From positions 1 through 64,000 of the forward strand of contig NZ_FRAH01000009.1 in assembly GCF_900142265.1 (NCBI RefSeq): a stretch of 64,000 bases of DNA. Reading direction: 5' to 3'. The translations under genes were made by a program, and so were the position numbers. The notes beneath the pieces are model-generated. The model was not told the origin of the DNA. It did no database searches and saw nothing but the letters and a program-made list of their open reading frames with translations. The stretch comes from Anaerotignum lactatifermentans DSM 14214. Lineage in GTDB: Bacteria; Bacillota; Clostridia; Lachnospirales; Anaerotignaceae. This document shows, one piece after another, positions 52,547 through 61,764 of this stretch (the stretch's first letter is position 1; the number at the start of each line of letters is the position of its first letter).

Positions 52547-53674
52547 TTACTGCTGCTGTTCCAACTTTTTGTATTTTGCATTCAGGGCTGCGCCCACTTC
52601 TGCTTTATCCCGTTTATCAAACAGCATATGATACAGCACTACAACCATCAGGATGATACCCATATAACCACTGAAAGGATAGATAGTATTTACCAGAACT
52701 TTGAAGTCTGTCATACCCAGGAAGAAAGCGATCACTGTCAGGATCAGTGCAACTACCATGAATTTCTTTGTTTTTTCCTGTGCGAACTGACTGGTTACAC
52801 CCCACAGCATAGGTACTGCTGTTGTATAGATACCACAGATCAGGATAACAGAGAATACAACACCAACTGCACGATGGATATTGTCTGCCAGCACCAGAGA
52901 GGGTACCGCTTTGTCATAAACGCTTTCGATGTTTACCAGCAGACCCAGGTTCATGCACAGGATTGCCAGACCGAAAAGCACGCCGCCCAGCAGACCGCCA
53001 TACAGAGCTTCTTTACTGCTGTTTGCACTAGCACCGATACCAGCAGAGAAAATCAATACAGCAATGGCATTAAAACCAGGATACAGGATACTGGAGAAAA
53101 GCCAGCCGCCGCTGTTCTTCGTGATTTCCAATGTAGGAATGACTTCAGCCGCATGACCCAATCCGCCTGCATTGCCCATGAAGCTGATCAGACCAACGCC
53201 TACAGAAAAGACGATGATAACTGTACCAAGGCTGCCCAGAATGTCTGTCAGTTTATGCAGACCCAGGATAACTGTGAAGAACGCTGCCAGTGTCATACCA
53301 ACACGTCCTACATAGGGATTGATTCCATAATATTCTGCCAATGTAGCACCTGCGCCGGAAATCATGATAACGAAGATCGCATACAGGAATGCCTGGAACA
53401 GAATTTCAAAAATCTTACCAACTGTATGACCAAAATAATAACGTACAATCGCACCAGGAACTTTCAGCTGCAGCTCCTTCCCGTGCTTCATAAACATACC
53501 GCCTGCCCAAGCAAAGACTACCATCGTTACAATACTGCCCAGGATACTCATAACCCCCTGTGCTGTAAAGAACTGCATAATCTCTTGCCCTGTTGCAAAG
53601 CCTGAACCGATGGCGCATGCCACATATGCGCCGGCAAATTTTACAACATTTGCCATACTCACCTTGTTTTCCAT
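52547..53674 (-). CDS. YkvI-like membrane transporter
   Basis: The 375-residue protein starts at MENKVSMANVVKFAGAYVAC; AGGGG stands before it, and the frame extends back 25 codons without support. It has about ten hydrophobic segments. AYVACAIGSGFATGQEIMQF is the first conserved part of YkvI-like members of the amino acid-polyamine-cation/branched-chain transporter fold, and VTMVVFAWAGGMFMKHGKE follows. A C-terminal positively charged tail faces the cytoplasm. The substrate is unknown. It stands divergently to the class III aminotransferase, which may handle an amine or amino acid moved by it. Confidence 0.82.
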   Translation of the reverse strand: MENKVSMANVVKFAGAYVACAIGSGFATGQEIMQFFTAQGVMSILGSIVTMVVFAWAGGMFMKHGKELQLKVPGAIVRYYFGHTVGKIFEILFQAFLYAIFVIMISGAGATLAEYYGINPYVGRVGMTLAAFFTVILGLHKLTDILGSLGTVIIVFSVGVGLISFMGNAGGLGHAAEVIPTLEITKNSGGWLFSSILYPGFNAIAVLIFSAGIGASANSSKEALYGGLLGGVLFGLAILCMNLGLLVNIESVYDKAVPSLVLADNIHRAVGVVFSVILICGIYTTAVPMLWGVTSQFAQEKTKKFMVVALILTVIAFFLGMTDFKVLVNTIYPFSGYMGIILMVVVLYHMLFDKRDKAEVGAALNAKYKKLEQQQ

Positions 53675-53995
53675 ACCTTGTTCCCCTTTCTCTTTTGCAT
53701 TTTCCAGATTCTTCTTTTGAAACCAGAATTGTATCGATTTAAGTACCACAAATCGAATATGGAAGATTGTACCATATTGTCCTATTTTTTGTAAAGAAAT
53801 AGATTACACAATTTTTTCCATGTTTATGCAAAAGCTTCCCATCTTTTTTCACAATAATAATCTGTTTTTTTCCCTCGTTTTTTTATGATTTCTGCCATTG
53901 TCAAAAAACATGAATGGTGTTACAGTATTGAACAAGATTTATTTCTATACGTTGTATCTAATAAAAAACATACAAAAGATAGGGGTGTAGCAACT
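53675..53995. promoter_or_regulatory. Divergent promoter region
   Basis: For the minus strand, TTTACA (53790-53795), 18 bases and TACAAT (53766-53771) stand before the YkvI-like gene. For the plus strand, TTGTCA (53898-53903), 17 bases and TACAGT (53921-53926) stand before the aminotransferase gene. No shared operator was recognised. Confidence 0.5.
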
Positions 53996-55336
53996 ATGAA
54001 CACAGAAAAATGTACTTCATGGGTAGAAAGAGATAAAAAGGTAATCGCTCCTACCCAGCATCTTTCTTACTTTCCACTTGTTGTAGAAAGCGGTAAAGAT
54101 TCTATTATCCGCGACTTGGATGGCAATGAATATATTGACTTCCTCAGCAGCGCTTCTTCCTTAAACCTTGGTACATGCAATGACCATGTAAAAGCTGCTG
54201 TACAAGAACAGCTGAAAAAATATTCACAGTATACCATTGCTTATACATATAATATTCCTGCCATTGAATATGCAGAACGCCTTGTCAGCACATATCCTGG
54301 CGGTGTAAAAGCAAAAATCCTCTTTGGTAACTGTGGTTCTGACGGCAATGACGCAGCTGTAAAATTCGCCAGAGCATTTACCGGACGCACCAAAATCATC
54401 ACATTCATCAATGGTTATCATGGCAATACCTACGGTTCTTCTTCCATGACAACTGTTACAACCCGTATGAGAAAGAAAATGGGACCTTTCCTGCCGGAAA
54501 TCTATCCTTTCCCCTTCTTCGGGTCTGACACACCAGATGATGTATGTGAAAAAGAATGTCTGAAAGAAATGCAGCGTGCTTTTGACACTTATCTGCCTGC
54601 AGACGATGTGGCAGCAGTGATCATCGAACCTGTTCAGGGTGATGGCGGTTTGATCCCCGCACATCCTATCTTCATGAAAAAACTGTATGAACTTTGCCAG
54701 AAACACGGCATTCTGTTTATTTCTGAAGAAGTACAGCAGGCTTTCTACCGTACCGGTAAAATGTATGGTATCGAACATTATGACATCGTACCTGACGGCA
54801 TCATCTTAGGTAAATCTGTTGGTGCAGGTTTAACCCTGGGTGCTTTCATGGCTAGAGATGAAATCATGGACTGCCTGCCTGCTCCTGCCCATCTGTTTAC
54901 ACTGGGCGGCAACGCATTGGCATGTTCCGCTGGTATTGCAGCCTTTGACTATATGCAGACAGAAGAATTCCAGAATATCCTGAAAACAAACTGCGAAATC
55001 CTGCAGGAATCCTTCGCAATGCTGAAAGAAAAACATGGCGATATCATCAGCACAACCAACGGTTTGGGCATGTCCTGTGGTATCGGTATTGTAAAAACAA
55101 ATGCTGACGGTACCAAAGAACCTGATTTAGACGGTACTTTCAAAATCCTCTACCGCGCTTATGAAAAAGGTCTGCTGGTAATCTCCGTTGCCGGCAATAT
55201 CCTGAGAATTCAGCCGCCTCTGAACATCGACCACGATCTGTTCCGCAAGGCTTTTGCAATCCTGGATGAAGCTATGGCTGATTATGAAGCAGGCAATATC
55301 CCTGACGACGTACTGCAGTTCCAGAATGGCTGGTAA
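53996..55336 (+). CDS. Class III aminotransferase
   Basis: The 446-residue protein starts at MNTEKCTSWVERDKKVIAPT, after AGGGGTG; the open frame extends 37 codons upstream across the promoter. YIDFLSSASSLNLGTCNDHV, LFGNCGSDGNDAAVKFARAF, FINGYHGNTYGSSSMT, AAVIIEPVQGDGGLIPAHP, FISEEVQQAFYRTGK (EEVQ where most have DEVQ) and DGIILGKSVGAGLTLGAFMA with the PLP lysine are present. It is a 4-aminobutyrate, diaminobutyrate or other omega-amino acid transaminase. The change from DEVQ to EEVQ at the pyridine-nitrogen contact is unusual. It stands divergently to a transporter gene. Confidence 0.88.
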   Translation: MNTEKCTSWVERDKKVIAPTQHLSYFPLVVESGKDSIIRDLDGNEYIDFLSSASSLNLGTCNDHVKAAVQEQLKKYSQYTIAYTYNIPAIEYAERLVSTYPGGVKAKILFGNCGSDGNDAAVKFARAFTGRTKIITFINGYHGNTYGSSSMTTVTTRMRKKMGPFLPEIYPFPFFGSDTPDDVCEKECLKEMQRAFDTYLPADDVAAVIIEPVQGDGGLIPAHPIFMKKLYELCQKHGILFISEEVQQAFYRTGKMYGIEHYDIVPDGIILGKSVGAGLTLGAFMARDEIMDCLPAPAHLFTLGGNALACSAGIAAFDYMQTEEFQNILKTNCEILQESFAMLKEKHGDIISTTNGLGMSCGIGIVKTNADGTKEPDLDGTFKILYRAYEKGLLVISVAGNILRIQPPLNIDHDLFRKAFAILDEAMADYEAGNIPDDVLQFQNGW

Positions 55337-55349
55337 TATTGATATTACA

Positions 55350-55381
55350 AGAGAGAAGCAATTTATGCTTCTCTCTTTTTT
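55350..55381 (+). terminator. Terminator of the aminotransferase gene
   Basis: AGAGAGAAGCA (55350-55360) and TGCTTCTCTCT (55366-55376) form a perfect stem with five T residues after it. Confidence 0.85.
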
Positions 55382-55942
55382 GCTCTTATAAGACTTCTGA
55401 AAGCTTTCACATCCGTTTTTCCATTCTTTGCTTTCTTCTTTGTTCCCTGCCAAATTCTTCGTTAAAAGCTCCAAAATAACGCACAAGATAAGGCTGTTAT
55501 AAGAACTCTTATGCCCATCTACAAAAATGCTTGTAAGCCCTCAAATTGGCAAAAAACAGTGAGATTTATTGAGTAGTCACCGCTTGAAAAGTATGGTGAT
55601 TTTCACCTATTCTTTCTACAAATTCATTTCACACCACTGCTTTTTGCATGTTTTTCTCCCCCTTTTTTATCGTTTGCATAACAATATAGCACTGAAAAAC
55701 ATTTTCTTTTGCTGCAAATCCTTATTGGCTGCATACAAATTGCAATACAATGCCATCAAAAACCACTTTCCGTCTGTCACTTTTCAAAGGAGAAAGTCTT
55801 TTTCGCACAAAAAAATTGGATACCAGTATCCAGTATCCAATCTTTTTACAGAAAATGACCATTTTCTTTTGTGCGATTTTTTGTGAGATTTATTCGCTAA
55901 ATTCCACTTTTTGCTATGATGTATGACATCAAGTACAATTTT
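55382..55942. other. Intergenic gap with a terminator for the YhaM-like gene
   Basis: TTGGATAC (55816-55823) and GTATCCAA (55833-55840) form a perfect stem. It has A residues on one side and TCTTTTT on the other, so it can work both ways, and it is 103 bases after the YhaM-like stop on the minus strand. No coding frame was accepted in the rest of the gap. Confidence 0.5.
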
Positions 55943-57223
55943 TTATTTTTTATTCTGCATAATTTCGATTACTTTCATGTCTACATCAGCCAAACCTTCG
56001 TGAGAAAGTTTCATCAGGTTTTTGGTTGTATCTTCAACTGCAGTGCTGATGATACCATCTGTTGCCTGTACAATGGAGTTATCCATGGCATACAGTGCTG
56101 CATAAACAGCTTCGCCTGCGCAGATTGACAGTTTTAACGCACAACCGCCCTTTGCACCGTCACAGAACATACCTGCTACGCCACCCATCATATTCTGTAC
56201 AGCACCGGAAATCTGTTCCAGATTGCCACCCATCATATATGTGATAGCTGCTGCGGAACCGGAGCCAGCCAGTGTTGCGCCACAGATAGGAGAAAGTCTG
56301 CCCACATGTTTTTTCATATACATAATGATCAGCATACCCAGCAATTCTGCACGTAACAATTTTTCGGAAGAAGCATGCAGATGTTTTGCTGCAACCGCTG
56401 CAGGAAGCATGGTTTCCAGACCCTGATTCCCACTGCCCAGATATGTCATAACGGAACCGTCACCACCGCTCATACGGAAGTCACAAGCCGCTGCTGTTGT
56501 CAATTTTACATCTGTAACCATATCATTGGACAGTGTGCCATTGAGAACCATTTTCTGCATGCAGGGACCAATACCGATGGCATATTTCTTTTCCAGACCT
56601 CTTTTTGCAATTTCCAGGTTCATGTCGATACCTTCCTGGATGAATGCCAGATCTTTCACATCTACTTCTTCTGCCATTTTCAGGAAATCTGCAAATGTGT
56701 ACTGTGTGATGTCAAAATCTTCATGTGTTTCTTCTTCAGCAACATCTTCTTTGCGGTTATCCAGCAGCACTTTGCCATCTTTTTCAGAATATACCAGATT
56801 GTCGTGAGCGTCTTCCGTGATAGTGTGTGCACGTTCTGTTTCGTTTGTTGCGACACATTCAATATAGAACTGGCTGCTCTTCAGAACTTTTACAGTTACA
56901 AAACCTTCTTCTACCAGTTTCTGACCTTTTTCCACATGTTCAGGTTTTACTTTTGCAAAAATTTCCATGGTGTTGTCGGGATCAGCCAGCAGACAGCCCA
57001 GTACGCAGGACAGTTCAATACCATTTGTGCCAGCGTTTGGAATCTGCACGCTGTAAGCGTTTTTAAAGATGTTGGAACTGATAACCATATCCAGATGTGT
57101 TGCAGGTTTTTCCAGTAGCGCACACGCTCTGGAAACTGCCAGACCAATTGCTACAGGTTCTGTACAGCCCATGCTGGGTTTCATTTCACTTTTGATTGCT
57201 TCCAATGCCTTTTTCATATCCAT
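55943..57223 (-). CDS. YhaM/CyuA-like Fe-S L-cysteine desulfidase (UPF0597)
   Basis: The 426-residue protein starts at MDMKKALEAIKSEMKPSMGC, eight bases after AAGGAGG. MGCTEPVAIGLAVSRA and NIFKNAYSVQIPNAGTNGIE open it. IGIGPCMQKMVLNG, CDFRMSGGDGSVMTYLGSGN and MFCDGAKGGCALKLSICAGE contain cysteines that hold a 4Fe-4S cluster in the serine dehydratase/CyuA fold. The family splits cysteine into pyruvate, ammonia and sulfide. Here transcription is probably under sigma-54: TTGGCAC-N5-TTGC lies 55 bases upstream and the enhancer-binding activator gene is next upstream on the same strand. Confidence 0.88.
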   Translation of the reverse strand: MDMKKALEAIKSEMKPSMGCTEPVAIGLAVSRACALLEKPATHLDMVISSNIFKNAYSVQIPNAGTNGIELSCVLGCLLADPDNTMEIFAKVKPEHVEKGQKLVEEGFVTVKVLKSSQFYIECVATNETERAHTITEDAHDNLVYSEKDGKVLLDNRKEDVAEEETHEDFDITQYTFADFLKMAEEVDVKDLAFIQEGIDMNLEIAKRGLEKKYAIGIGPCMQKMVLNGTLSNDMVTDVKLTTAAACDFRMSGGDGSVMTYLGSGNQGLETMLPAAVAAKHLHASSEKLLRAELLGMLIIMYMKKHVGRLSPICGATLAGSGSAAAITYMMGGNLEQISGAVQNMMGGVAGMFCDGAKGGCALKLSICAGEAVYAALYAMDNSIVQATDGIISTAVEDTTKNLMKLSHEGLADVDMKVIEIMQNKK

Positions 57224-57277
57224 TTGTATATCCTCCTTGAAGAAAGTCTCGTTCGTTTTTACTTGCCCCATTATAGA

Positions 57278-57293
57278 GCAAAAAGCGTGCCAA
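57278..57293 (-). promoter_or_regulatory. Sigma-54 promoter of the YhaM-like gene
   Basis: On the minus strand TTGGCACGCTTTTTGC matches the -24/-12 consensus at every key base (TTGGCAC, five bases, TTGC). Confidence 0.9.
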
Positions 57294-57330
57294 ACAAAAA
57301 ATCCCTATTTTCCGCATTTTTTGACATGCC

Positions 57331-57350
57331 ATTTCTCACTTTTGAGAAAT
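57331..57350. promoter_or_regulatory. Upstream activator palindrome, near copy
   Basis: ATTTCTCA-CTTT-TGAGAAAT is a perfect 8-bp palindrome 38 bases upstream of the -24 element. The same word recurs at 57494-57509 (imperfect) and 57514-57533. Confidence 0.75.
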
Positions 57351-57433
57351 ACAGATTAATTCTCTTTCTTTATTTTTCAGATACAAATAAATAATGTCCT
57401 TTTTTTCATACATTTTTTCTGTTTTTTGCAATT

Positions 57434-57479
57434 AAAAAAGCCCCTTTGGTATACGGCATACCAAAAATCGGGCTTTTTT
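57434..57479. terminator. Bidirectional terminator after the activator gene
   Basis: AAAAAAGCCC (57434-57443) and GGGCTTTTTT (57470-57479) frame an inner stem GGTAT-ATACC. It ends the activator transcript on the minus strand, so the YhaM-like gene needs its own promoter. Confidence 0.8.
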
Positions 57480-57493
57480 CTTCACTTATATGT

Positions 57494-57533
57494 ATTTCTC
57501 ATTTTTGAAAACAGTTTCTCAATAATGAGAACT
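57494..57533. promoter_or_regulatory. Upstream activator palindromes, far copies
   Basis: ATTTCTCA-TTTT-TGAAAACA (57494-57509, one good arm) and GTTTCTCA-ATAA-TGAGAACT (57514-57533). They lie 200-240 bases upstream of the sigma-54 promoter and overlap the stop codon of the activator gene. The 8-4-8 layout equals that at 57331-57350. Confidence 0.65.
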
Positions 57534-58965
57534 AGATAAGGTCATATTTTTTCAGCTTGCGATACAATGTGGCACGGCTCACCTGCAACGTATCTGCGAG
57601 GTGATTTTTTTCTTCCAGAGAAGCGCCTGGCTTGACCATACGCATCAAAATTCGTTTTTCATAATCGGACATCATTTCATCCAAAGAACGCGGGGCATCA
57701 CCTCTGCTTCCATGGAGCGCAATATGATCCGGCAAATCCGAAAGAGTCACATGGGTACCTTCCACAATATTTGCCAGATACTCCACAATGTTTTTCAATT
57801 CTCTGACATTTCCCGGCCAATCATAAGCAATCATAGCATCCAGTGCTTCTGGTTCCATTCCTTCCAGATGTTTATTCAGCTTCTGATTATAATACCCAAT
57901 GTAATGAGTAATCAACGCTGGCAGGTCTTCCCGTCGCATCCGTAAAGGCGGCAATTCAATGGGAATGATATTCAAACGGTAATACAAGTCTTCTCGAAAG
58001 GTACCTTCTGCTACCATCTTTTCGATATTCTTATGCGTAGCACAGATAACGCGGATATCCACCGGAATGGGTTTCCGTCCGCCGATTCGTTCCACCTGCT
58101 TTTCCTGCAGGACGCGGAGCAGTTTTGTCTGAACCGGCAAAGGCATATCCCCGATTTCATCCAGAAAAATAGTACTTTTATCTGCCAGTTCAAATTTCCC
58201 CACAGAGCCATGCTTCCGTGCTCCGGTGAATGCCCCTTCTTCATAGCCAAAGAGTTCACTTTCCACCAGATTTTCTGGAATGGCAGCACAGTTTATGGAA
58301 ATCATCAGTTTTTCCCGGCGGTCGCTGAGGTCATGAATCATTTTTGCCATGATTTCTTTCCCTGTACCGCTTTCCCCGCGGAGAAATACCGTAGAATCGG
58401 ACTTTGCTACCTTTCTGCCAATACGCAGTGCCTCCTGCATTTTCGGACTATCCCCTACGAAAGACCATGCGCTTTCTGCTGTATGTACCGCCTTTAACTG
58501 TTCTTCCAGTTTGCTTTTGGCTTCATCTGTATAAAGCTTGCTTTCCAGCAGCATACTCATATACTTGAGGAATTCTTCTAATTTTCCCATATTTTCCAGA
58601 ACATTTTTCCGCTGCTGTTCCCGGAAAGCAATGATGGAAATAATGCCTACCACTGTCTGATTCTGAAAGATGGGATAAGCCAGATTGGCAAGCTCCTTGC
58701 AATATGCCCGTTTCTTACAGCCTACACAGTTAGAGTCATCATTCACATCCCGAATGATACCGCCTTTCCCTGTCTTAAGAATCTTCTCAAAAAAATTGGC
58801 ATGGGAAACAGCGTTGCCGATTTCATTGAGATAATCCCCTGTGCCTGCCACACGAATGAGTTCATGGTCAACAATGGTAACATCCGCTTCCAAAATAGAG
58901 GCGATGGCCTGTACATATGCCTGAATAAAAGGTTGTATTTTCATCAAAGGTGTCAAGCCTGTCAT
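57532..58965 (-). CDS. Sigma-54-dependent enhancer-binding activator
   Basis: The 477-residue protein has an N-terminal sensing domain (1-165) with a cysteine cluster, DSNCVGCKKRAYCKEL, and a PAS/GAF-like LAYPIFQNQTVVGIISIIAF. A short coiled coil follows. The AAA+ domain has Walker A RGESGTGKE, the sigma-54 loop YEEGAFTGARK, Walker B STIFLDEIGDM and sensor FREDLYYRLNIIPI. The C-terminus has a Fis-type HTH, ADTLQVSRATLYRKLKKYDL. It hydrolyses ATP to open sigma-54 promoters. The palindromes and the promoter directly downstream suggest that it activates the YhaM-like gene, possibly on sensing cysteine, sulfide or redox state through its cysteines. Confidence 0.92.
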   Translation of the reverse strand: MTGLTPLMKIQPFIQAYVQAIASILEADVTIVDHELIRVAGTGDYLNEIGNAVSHANFFEKILKTGKGGIIRDVNDDSNCVGCKKRAYCKELANLAYPIFQNQTVVGIISIIAFREQQRKNVLENMGKLEEFLKYMSMLLESKLYTDEAKSKLEEQLKAVHTAESAWSFVGDSPKMQEALRIGRKVAKSDSTVFLRGESGTGKEIMAKMIHDLSDRREKLMISINCAAIPENLVESELFGYEEGAFTGARKHGSVGKFELADKSTIFLDEIGDMPLPVQTKLLRVLQEKQVERIGGRKPIPVDIRVICATHKNIEKMVAEGTFREDLYYRLNIIPIELPPLRMRREDLPALITHYIGYYNQKLNKHLEGMEPEALDAMIAYDWPGNVRELKNIVEYLANIVEGTHVTLSDLPDHIALHGSRGDAPRSLDEMMSDYEKRILMRMVKPGASLEEKNHLADTLQVSRATLYRKLKKYDLI

Positions 58966-59085
58966 CTCCCAACTGTTCTCATCTCATTCCAACATCGTTT
59001 TATCAAATTTCATACGAAACTCCAGAAAACAAGAGCCGGAAACTCTCATCAGTTCCAGCATCTGTTTTTCTCTATCTTGATTATA

Positions 59086-60189
59086 TCACAGCAGACTTTT
59101 TCTGTAAACTTCCAGAATGTCCTTCTCTTCCAGACCATATTCAGGGAATGTAGCCAGTTTTTTGGGATTTTCCATAGAGCGTTTTGCGTAATAAGCAATA
59201 TCTTCTGCTGTAAATGTTTCGGAAATATCCAGTACATCTTTCATGAGCTGACCCATATCTTCTGTGGTTTCCAGACCGAGATAGCCAAGAACTTCTTTGA
59301 CTTTCTGATGATCTTTTCCAAAGAGTTCCATATACGCCTGCATTACCATACCGTTTGCACGACCGTGAGGAATCTGTTTTTCATATGTCAGGAAATAACC
59401 CAATGCGTGAGGAATGGATGTGCTTGTCTGGGCAATGGCAACACCGCCGATGGTGGATGCCAGCATCAGTTTTTCACGTACTTCCGGAGTGTATTCTCTT
59501 GCTTTCAGCGCAGGAATACATTCTTTCCAATAGGACAGACCCATAGCAACGATTTTTTCACTGATTGTATTGGCATTGGCGCTTAAATAGCTTTCTACCA
59601 GATGGCTCATAGCATCCACTGCTGTATTATTGGTTACTTTTGCAGAAAGGGTATCCATATATTTAGGATCTAAGAAAGATACAGTAGCAAAAATAGGCTG
59701 CACAATACCATTTTTGGTACGTTTTTCATGGAGTGTCAAAATGGCATACTGTGTCACTTCAGAGCCTGTACCTGCTGTTGTAGGAATTTCCACAACAGGC
59801 AGCGCTTTTGCAGAAGGATCTGTAAAGAGGATTTCTGCATCCGCTTCCGGATTTGCAGTCAGCACCGCGATGGCTTTGGAAGCATCCATAGGAGAGCCAC
59901 CACCAATACCGATGACAAAATCAACCGCTTCTTTTTTTGCCAGCTCAGCCGCACGTACAACCGTTTCCACATCGGGATTTTCGCCGATTTCATCAAACAA
60001 TACCCACTGCATACCCAATGCTTCCAGGGCGTCTGTCACATCTTGCTGGGAACCATTTTTCTTTGCGGAAGTTCTGCCAGTCACAATCAGGGCTTTCTGT
60101 CCCAGTTTTTTCATAACATCCTTATGTTCTGCAATACAGTCCCGTCCAAAGTATGTATCTACGGGCATAAAATAACGAAATGTGTTCAT
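59086..60189 (-). CDS. Iron-type (class III) alcohol dehydrogenase
   Basis: The 367-residue protein starts at MNTFRYFMPVDTYFGRDCIA, nine bases after AGGAGGG. GIGGGSPMDASKAIAV is the NAD-binding part, and PTTAGTGSEVTQYAILT is typical of the family. VDAMSHLVESYLSA and SIPHALGYFL (with H in the metal site) and IPHGRANGMVMQAYMELFG supply the metal ligands (Asp, His, His, His). It oxidises or reduces an alcohol/aldehyde with NAD(P). It lies between the activator gene and a small acidic gene 16 bases upstream. Possible substrates are butanol, lactaldehyde or 4-hydroxybutyrate; the sequence does not decide. Confidence 0.9.
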   Translation of the reverse strand: MNTFRYFMPVDTYFGRDCIAEHKDVMKKLGQKALIVTGRTSAKKNGSQQDVTDALEALGMQWVLFDEIGENPDVETVVRAAELAKKEAVDFVIGIGGGSPMDASKAIAVLTANPEADAEILFTDPSAKALPVVEIPTTAGTGSEVTQYAILTLHEKRTKNGIVQPIFATVSFLDPKYMDTLSAKVTNNTAVDAMSHLVESYLSANANTISEKIVAMGLSYWKECIPALKAREYTPEVREKLMLASTIGGVAIAQTSTSIPHALGYFLTYEKQIPHGRANGMVMQAYMELFGKDHQKVKEVLGYLGLETTEDMGQLMKDVLDISETFTAEDIAYYAKRSMENPKKLATFPEYGLEEKDILEVYRKSLL

Positions 60190-60205
60190 GTTCTCGTCCC
60201 TCCTT

Positions 60206-60460
60206 TTAGCATAAAAAATCATACCAATCCCAGTCCACAGACAAAATACCTACGGCTGTCTGTTCCTGGGGGTCTTCCAACAATTCAAATTCTATTTCAA
60301 ATTCATGATAACGTTCGCCTTCAATGGTTGCGACACCAGAAATGATGTAATGGCGTCCTTCACCTTCCAGCCATTCCCCTTCCATGAGAAGATCGTCTTC
60401 TTCCAGATAGATTTTATTCAGTTCCTGCTGGATTTCCTGTTCCGTAAATGTCAAACGCAT
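60206..60460 (-). CDS. Small acidic protein of unknown function
   Basis: The 84-residue protein starts at MRLTFTEQEIQQELNKIYLE; AGGAGG lies eight bases upstream. It is acidic with strand-forming segments (GRHYIISGVATIEGERYHEF and TAVGILSVDWDWYDFL). No family was recognised. It precedes the iron alcohol dehydrogenase gene by 16 bases and is probably co-transcribed with it. Confidence 0.7.
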   Translation of the reverse strand: MRLTFTEQEIQQELNKIYLEEDDLLMEGEWLEGEGRHYIISGVATIEGERYHEFEIEFELLEDPQEQTAVGILSVDWDWYDFLC

Positions 60461-60581
60461 AGCAATAACCTCCTTTATGATGATTTTACCATTGACAAAA
60501 TAGATATACAAGAAAATTTCTCTTTGTCGCAAAGGCATTTCATGGTATACTAATTGAGTACAACAAACAGGAGGCTTGGAG

Positions 60582-61379
60582 ATGCATTACATTGTATTAG
60601 ACTTGGAATTTAACCAGTCCTTTCCATTCAAAACAGGAAAAAAAACAGAGCCTGTGGCAGAATGCCCTTTTGAAATCATTCAGATCGGCGCTGTAAAGCT
60701 CAATGAAAATTTTGATATATTGGAAGAATTTAACTACATGATTCGTCCCCAGATCTATCCCCGTCTGCATCCCTTTGTGGAAAAAATCACCGGGATACGG
60801 GAAGACGACTTAAAAGGACAGCCCTCTTTCCCGGAAGCATACGAAGCATTTCTGCGCTTTATCGGCAAAGAAGATGCCATCCTCTGCACATGGGGTCCTG
60901 ACGACATCAAGTCTTTATTCCGCAATATCCTTTACTATAATCTGGATGCGGATGCACTGACTGATCAATATCTGAATATCCAGCCTTTCGCTTCCACTTA
61001 TCTGCATCAGGAAGCGGGCAAAGCCATTGGTCTGAAAAACGCCGTGACAGAACTGGGCATCGAAATACAGGAGGCTTTCCATAATGCTCTGAACGACGCG
61101 GTTTACACAGCAAAAATTTTCCGCATTGTTCATCCGGAAACCATTACACCGGATATCTTCCAGCCACTGACTATGCTTGCGAAAAAACCGAAACGTTTGC
61201 GGACAGATAAAAAAGCCCTGTTCCAGCATTTTATGACACAGCTGAACCGGGAGTTGACAGAAAGCGAAAAGAAACTCATCAAAGCTGCTTATACCTTAGG
61301 TCGCAACCATGCTTATGACATGGCTCCCGCGCCTAAGAAACACAAAGAGAGCAAAACCGAAAGCAAGAAAAAATCTTAA
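60582..61379 (+). CDS. DEDDh-type 3'-5' exonuclease (KapD/ERI1-like)
   Basis: The 265-residue protein starts at MHYIVLDLEFNQSFPF; GGAGG stands before it. The catalytic residues are visible: DLEFNQ (Asp, Glu), CTWGPDD (Asp) and FHNALNDAVYTAKIF (His and Asp of motif III). A basic tail of about 80 residues has LTESEKKLIKAAYTLGRNHA and Lys-rich repeats at the end (KKHKESKTESKKKS). The class removes nucleotides from RNA or DNA 3' ends. It stands divergently to the acidic gene and ends at a terminator (61391-61426). Confidence 0.85.
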   Translation: MHYIVLDLEFNQSFPFKTGKKTEPVAECPFEIIQIGAVKLNENFDILEEFNYMIRPQIYPRLHPFVEKITGIREDDLKGQPSFPEAYEAFLRFIGKEDAILCTWGPDDIKSLFRNILYYNLDADALTDQYLNIQPFASTYLHQEAGKAIGLKNAVTELGIEIQEAFHNALNDAVYTAKIFRIVHPETITPDIFQPLTMLAKKPKRLRTDKKALFQHFMTQLNRELTESEKKLIKAAYTLGRNHAYDMAPAPKKHKESKTESKKKS

Positions 61380-61390
61380 ATTTTATGCCA

Positions 61391-61426
61391 GAAAACCAGA
61401 AGGATATGAATCTTTCTGGTTTTTAT
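61391..61426 (+). terminator. Terminator of the exonuclease gene
   Basis: AAAACCAGAA pairs with TTCTGGTTTT and more T residues follow. Confidence 0.75.
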
Positions 61427-61680
61427 TTTGCGCTGCAATTTTCCGTATGGGAAGGACAAATATACCATTCTTTTCAAATTTGTTTTTATTTATTTTATAT
61501 TTTTATAAAAGGTATCAAATATTTCTATAACTCATTTTTCTAAAAGACTTGCTTAAGAAATGCATAAAATTACACTGTTTTACGAACGATACGCCACATT
61601 TTACCTATTTTCGACATTTCTTTTTTACAGAAAGCGAATTTTTATCACAATATTACGTATAATAACGAATAAGTGCGCAT

Positions 61681-61709
61681 TTGACGCAAAGCATTTATCA
61701 TACTATAAT
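61681..61709 (+). promoter_or_regulatory. Promoter of purA
   Basis: TTGACG (61681-61686), 17 bases and a consensus TATAAT (61704-61709) lie 55 bases before the ATG. The rest of the 61427-61680 gap is AT-rich with no gene recognised. Confidence 0.75.
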
Positions 61710-61764
61710 CTTATAGTAATTTATAGGAAAATCAACTACACTTATATATATCAGGAGGTATTTT

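Noticed and set aside
55386-55560. Small reverse-strand frame after the aminotransferase gene
   Set aside because: It overlaps the aminotransferase end and the terminator, with no ribosome site.
61560-61700. PurR box before purA
   Set aside because: ACGAACGATACG resembles half a PurBox, but no second half at the right distance was seen.
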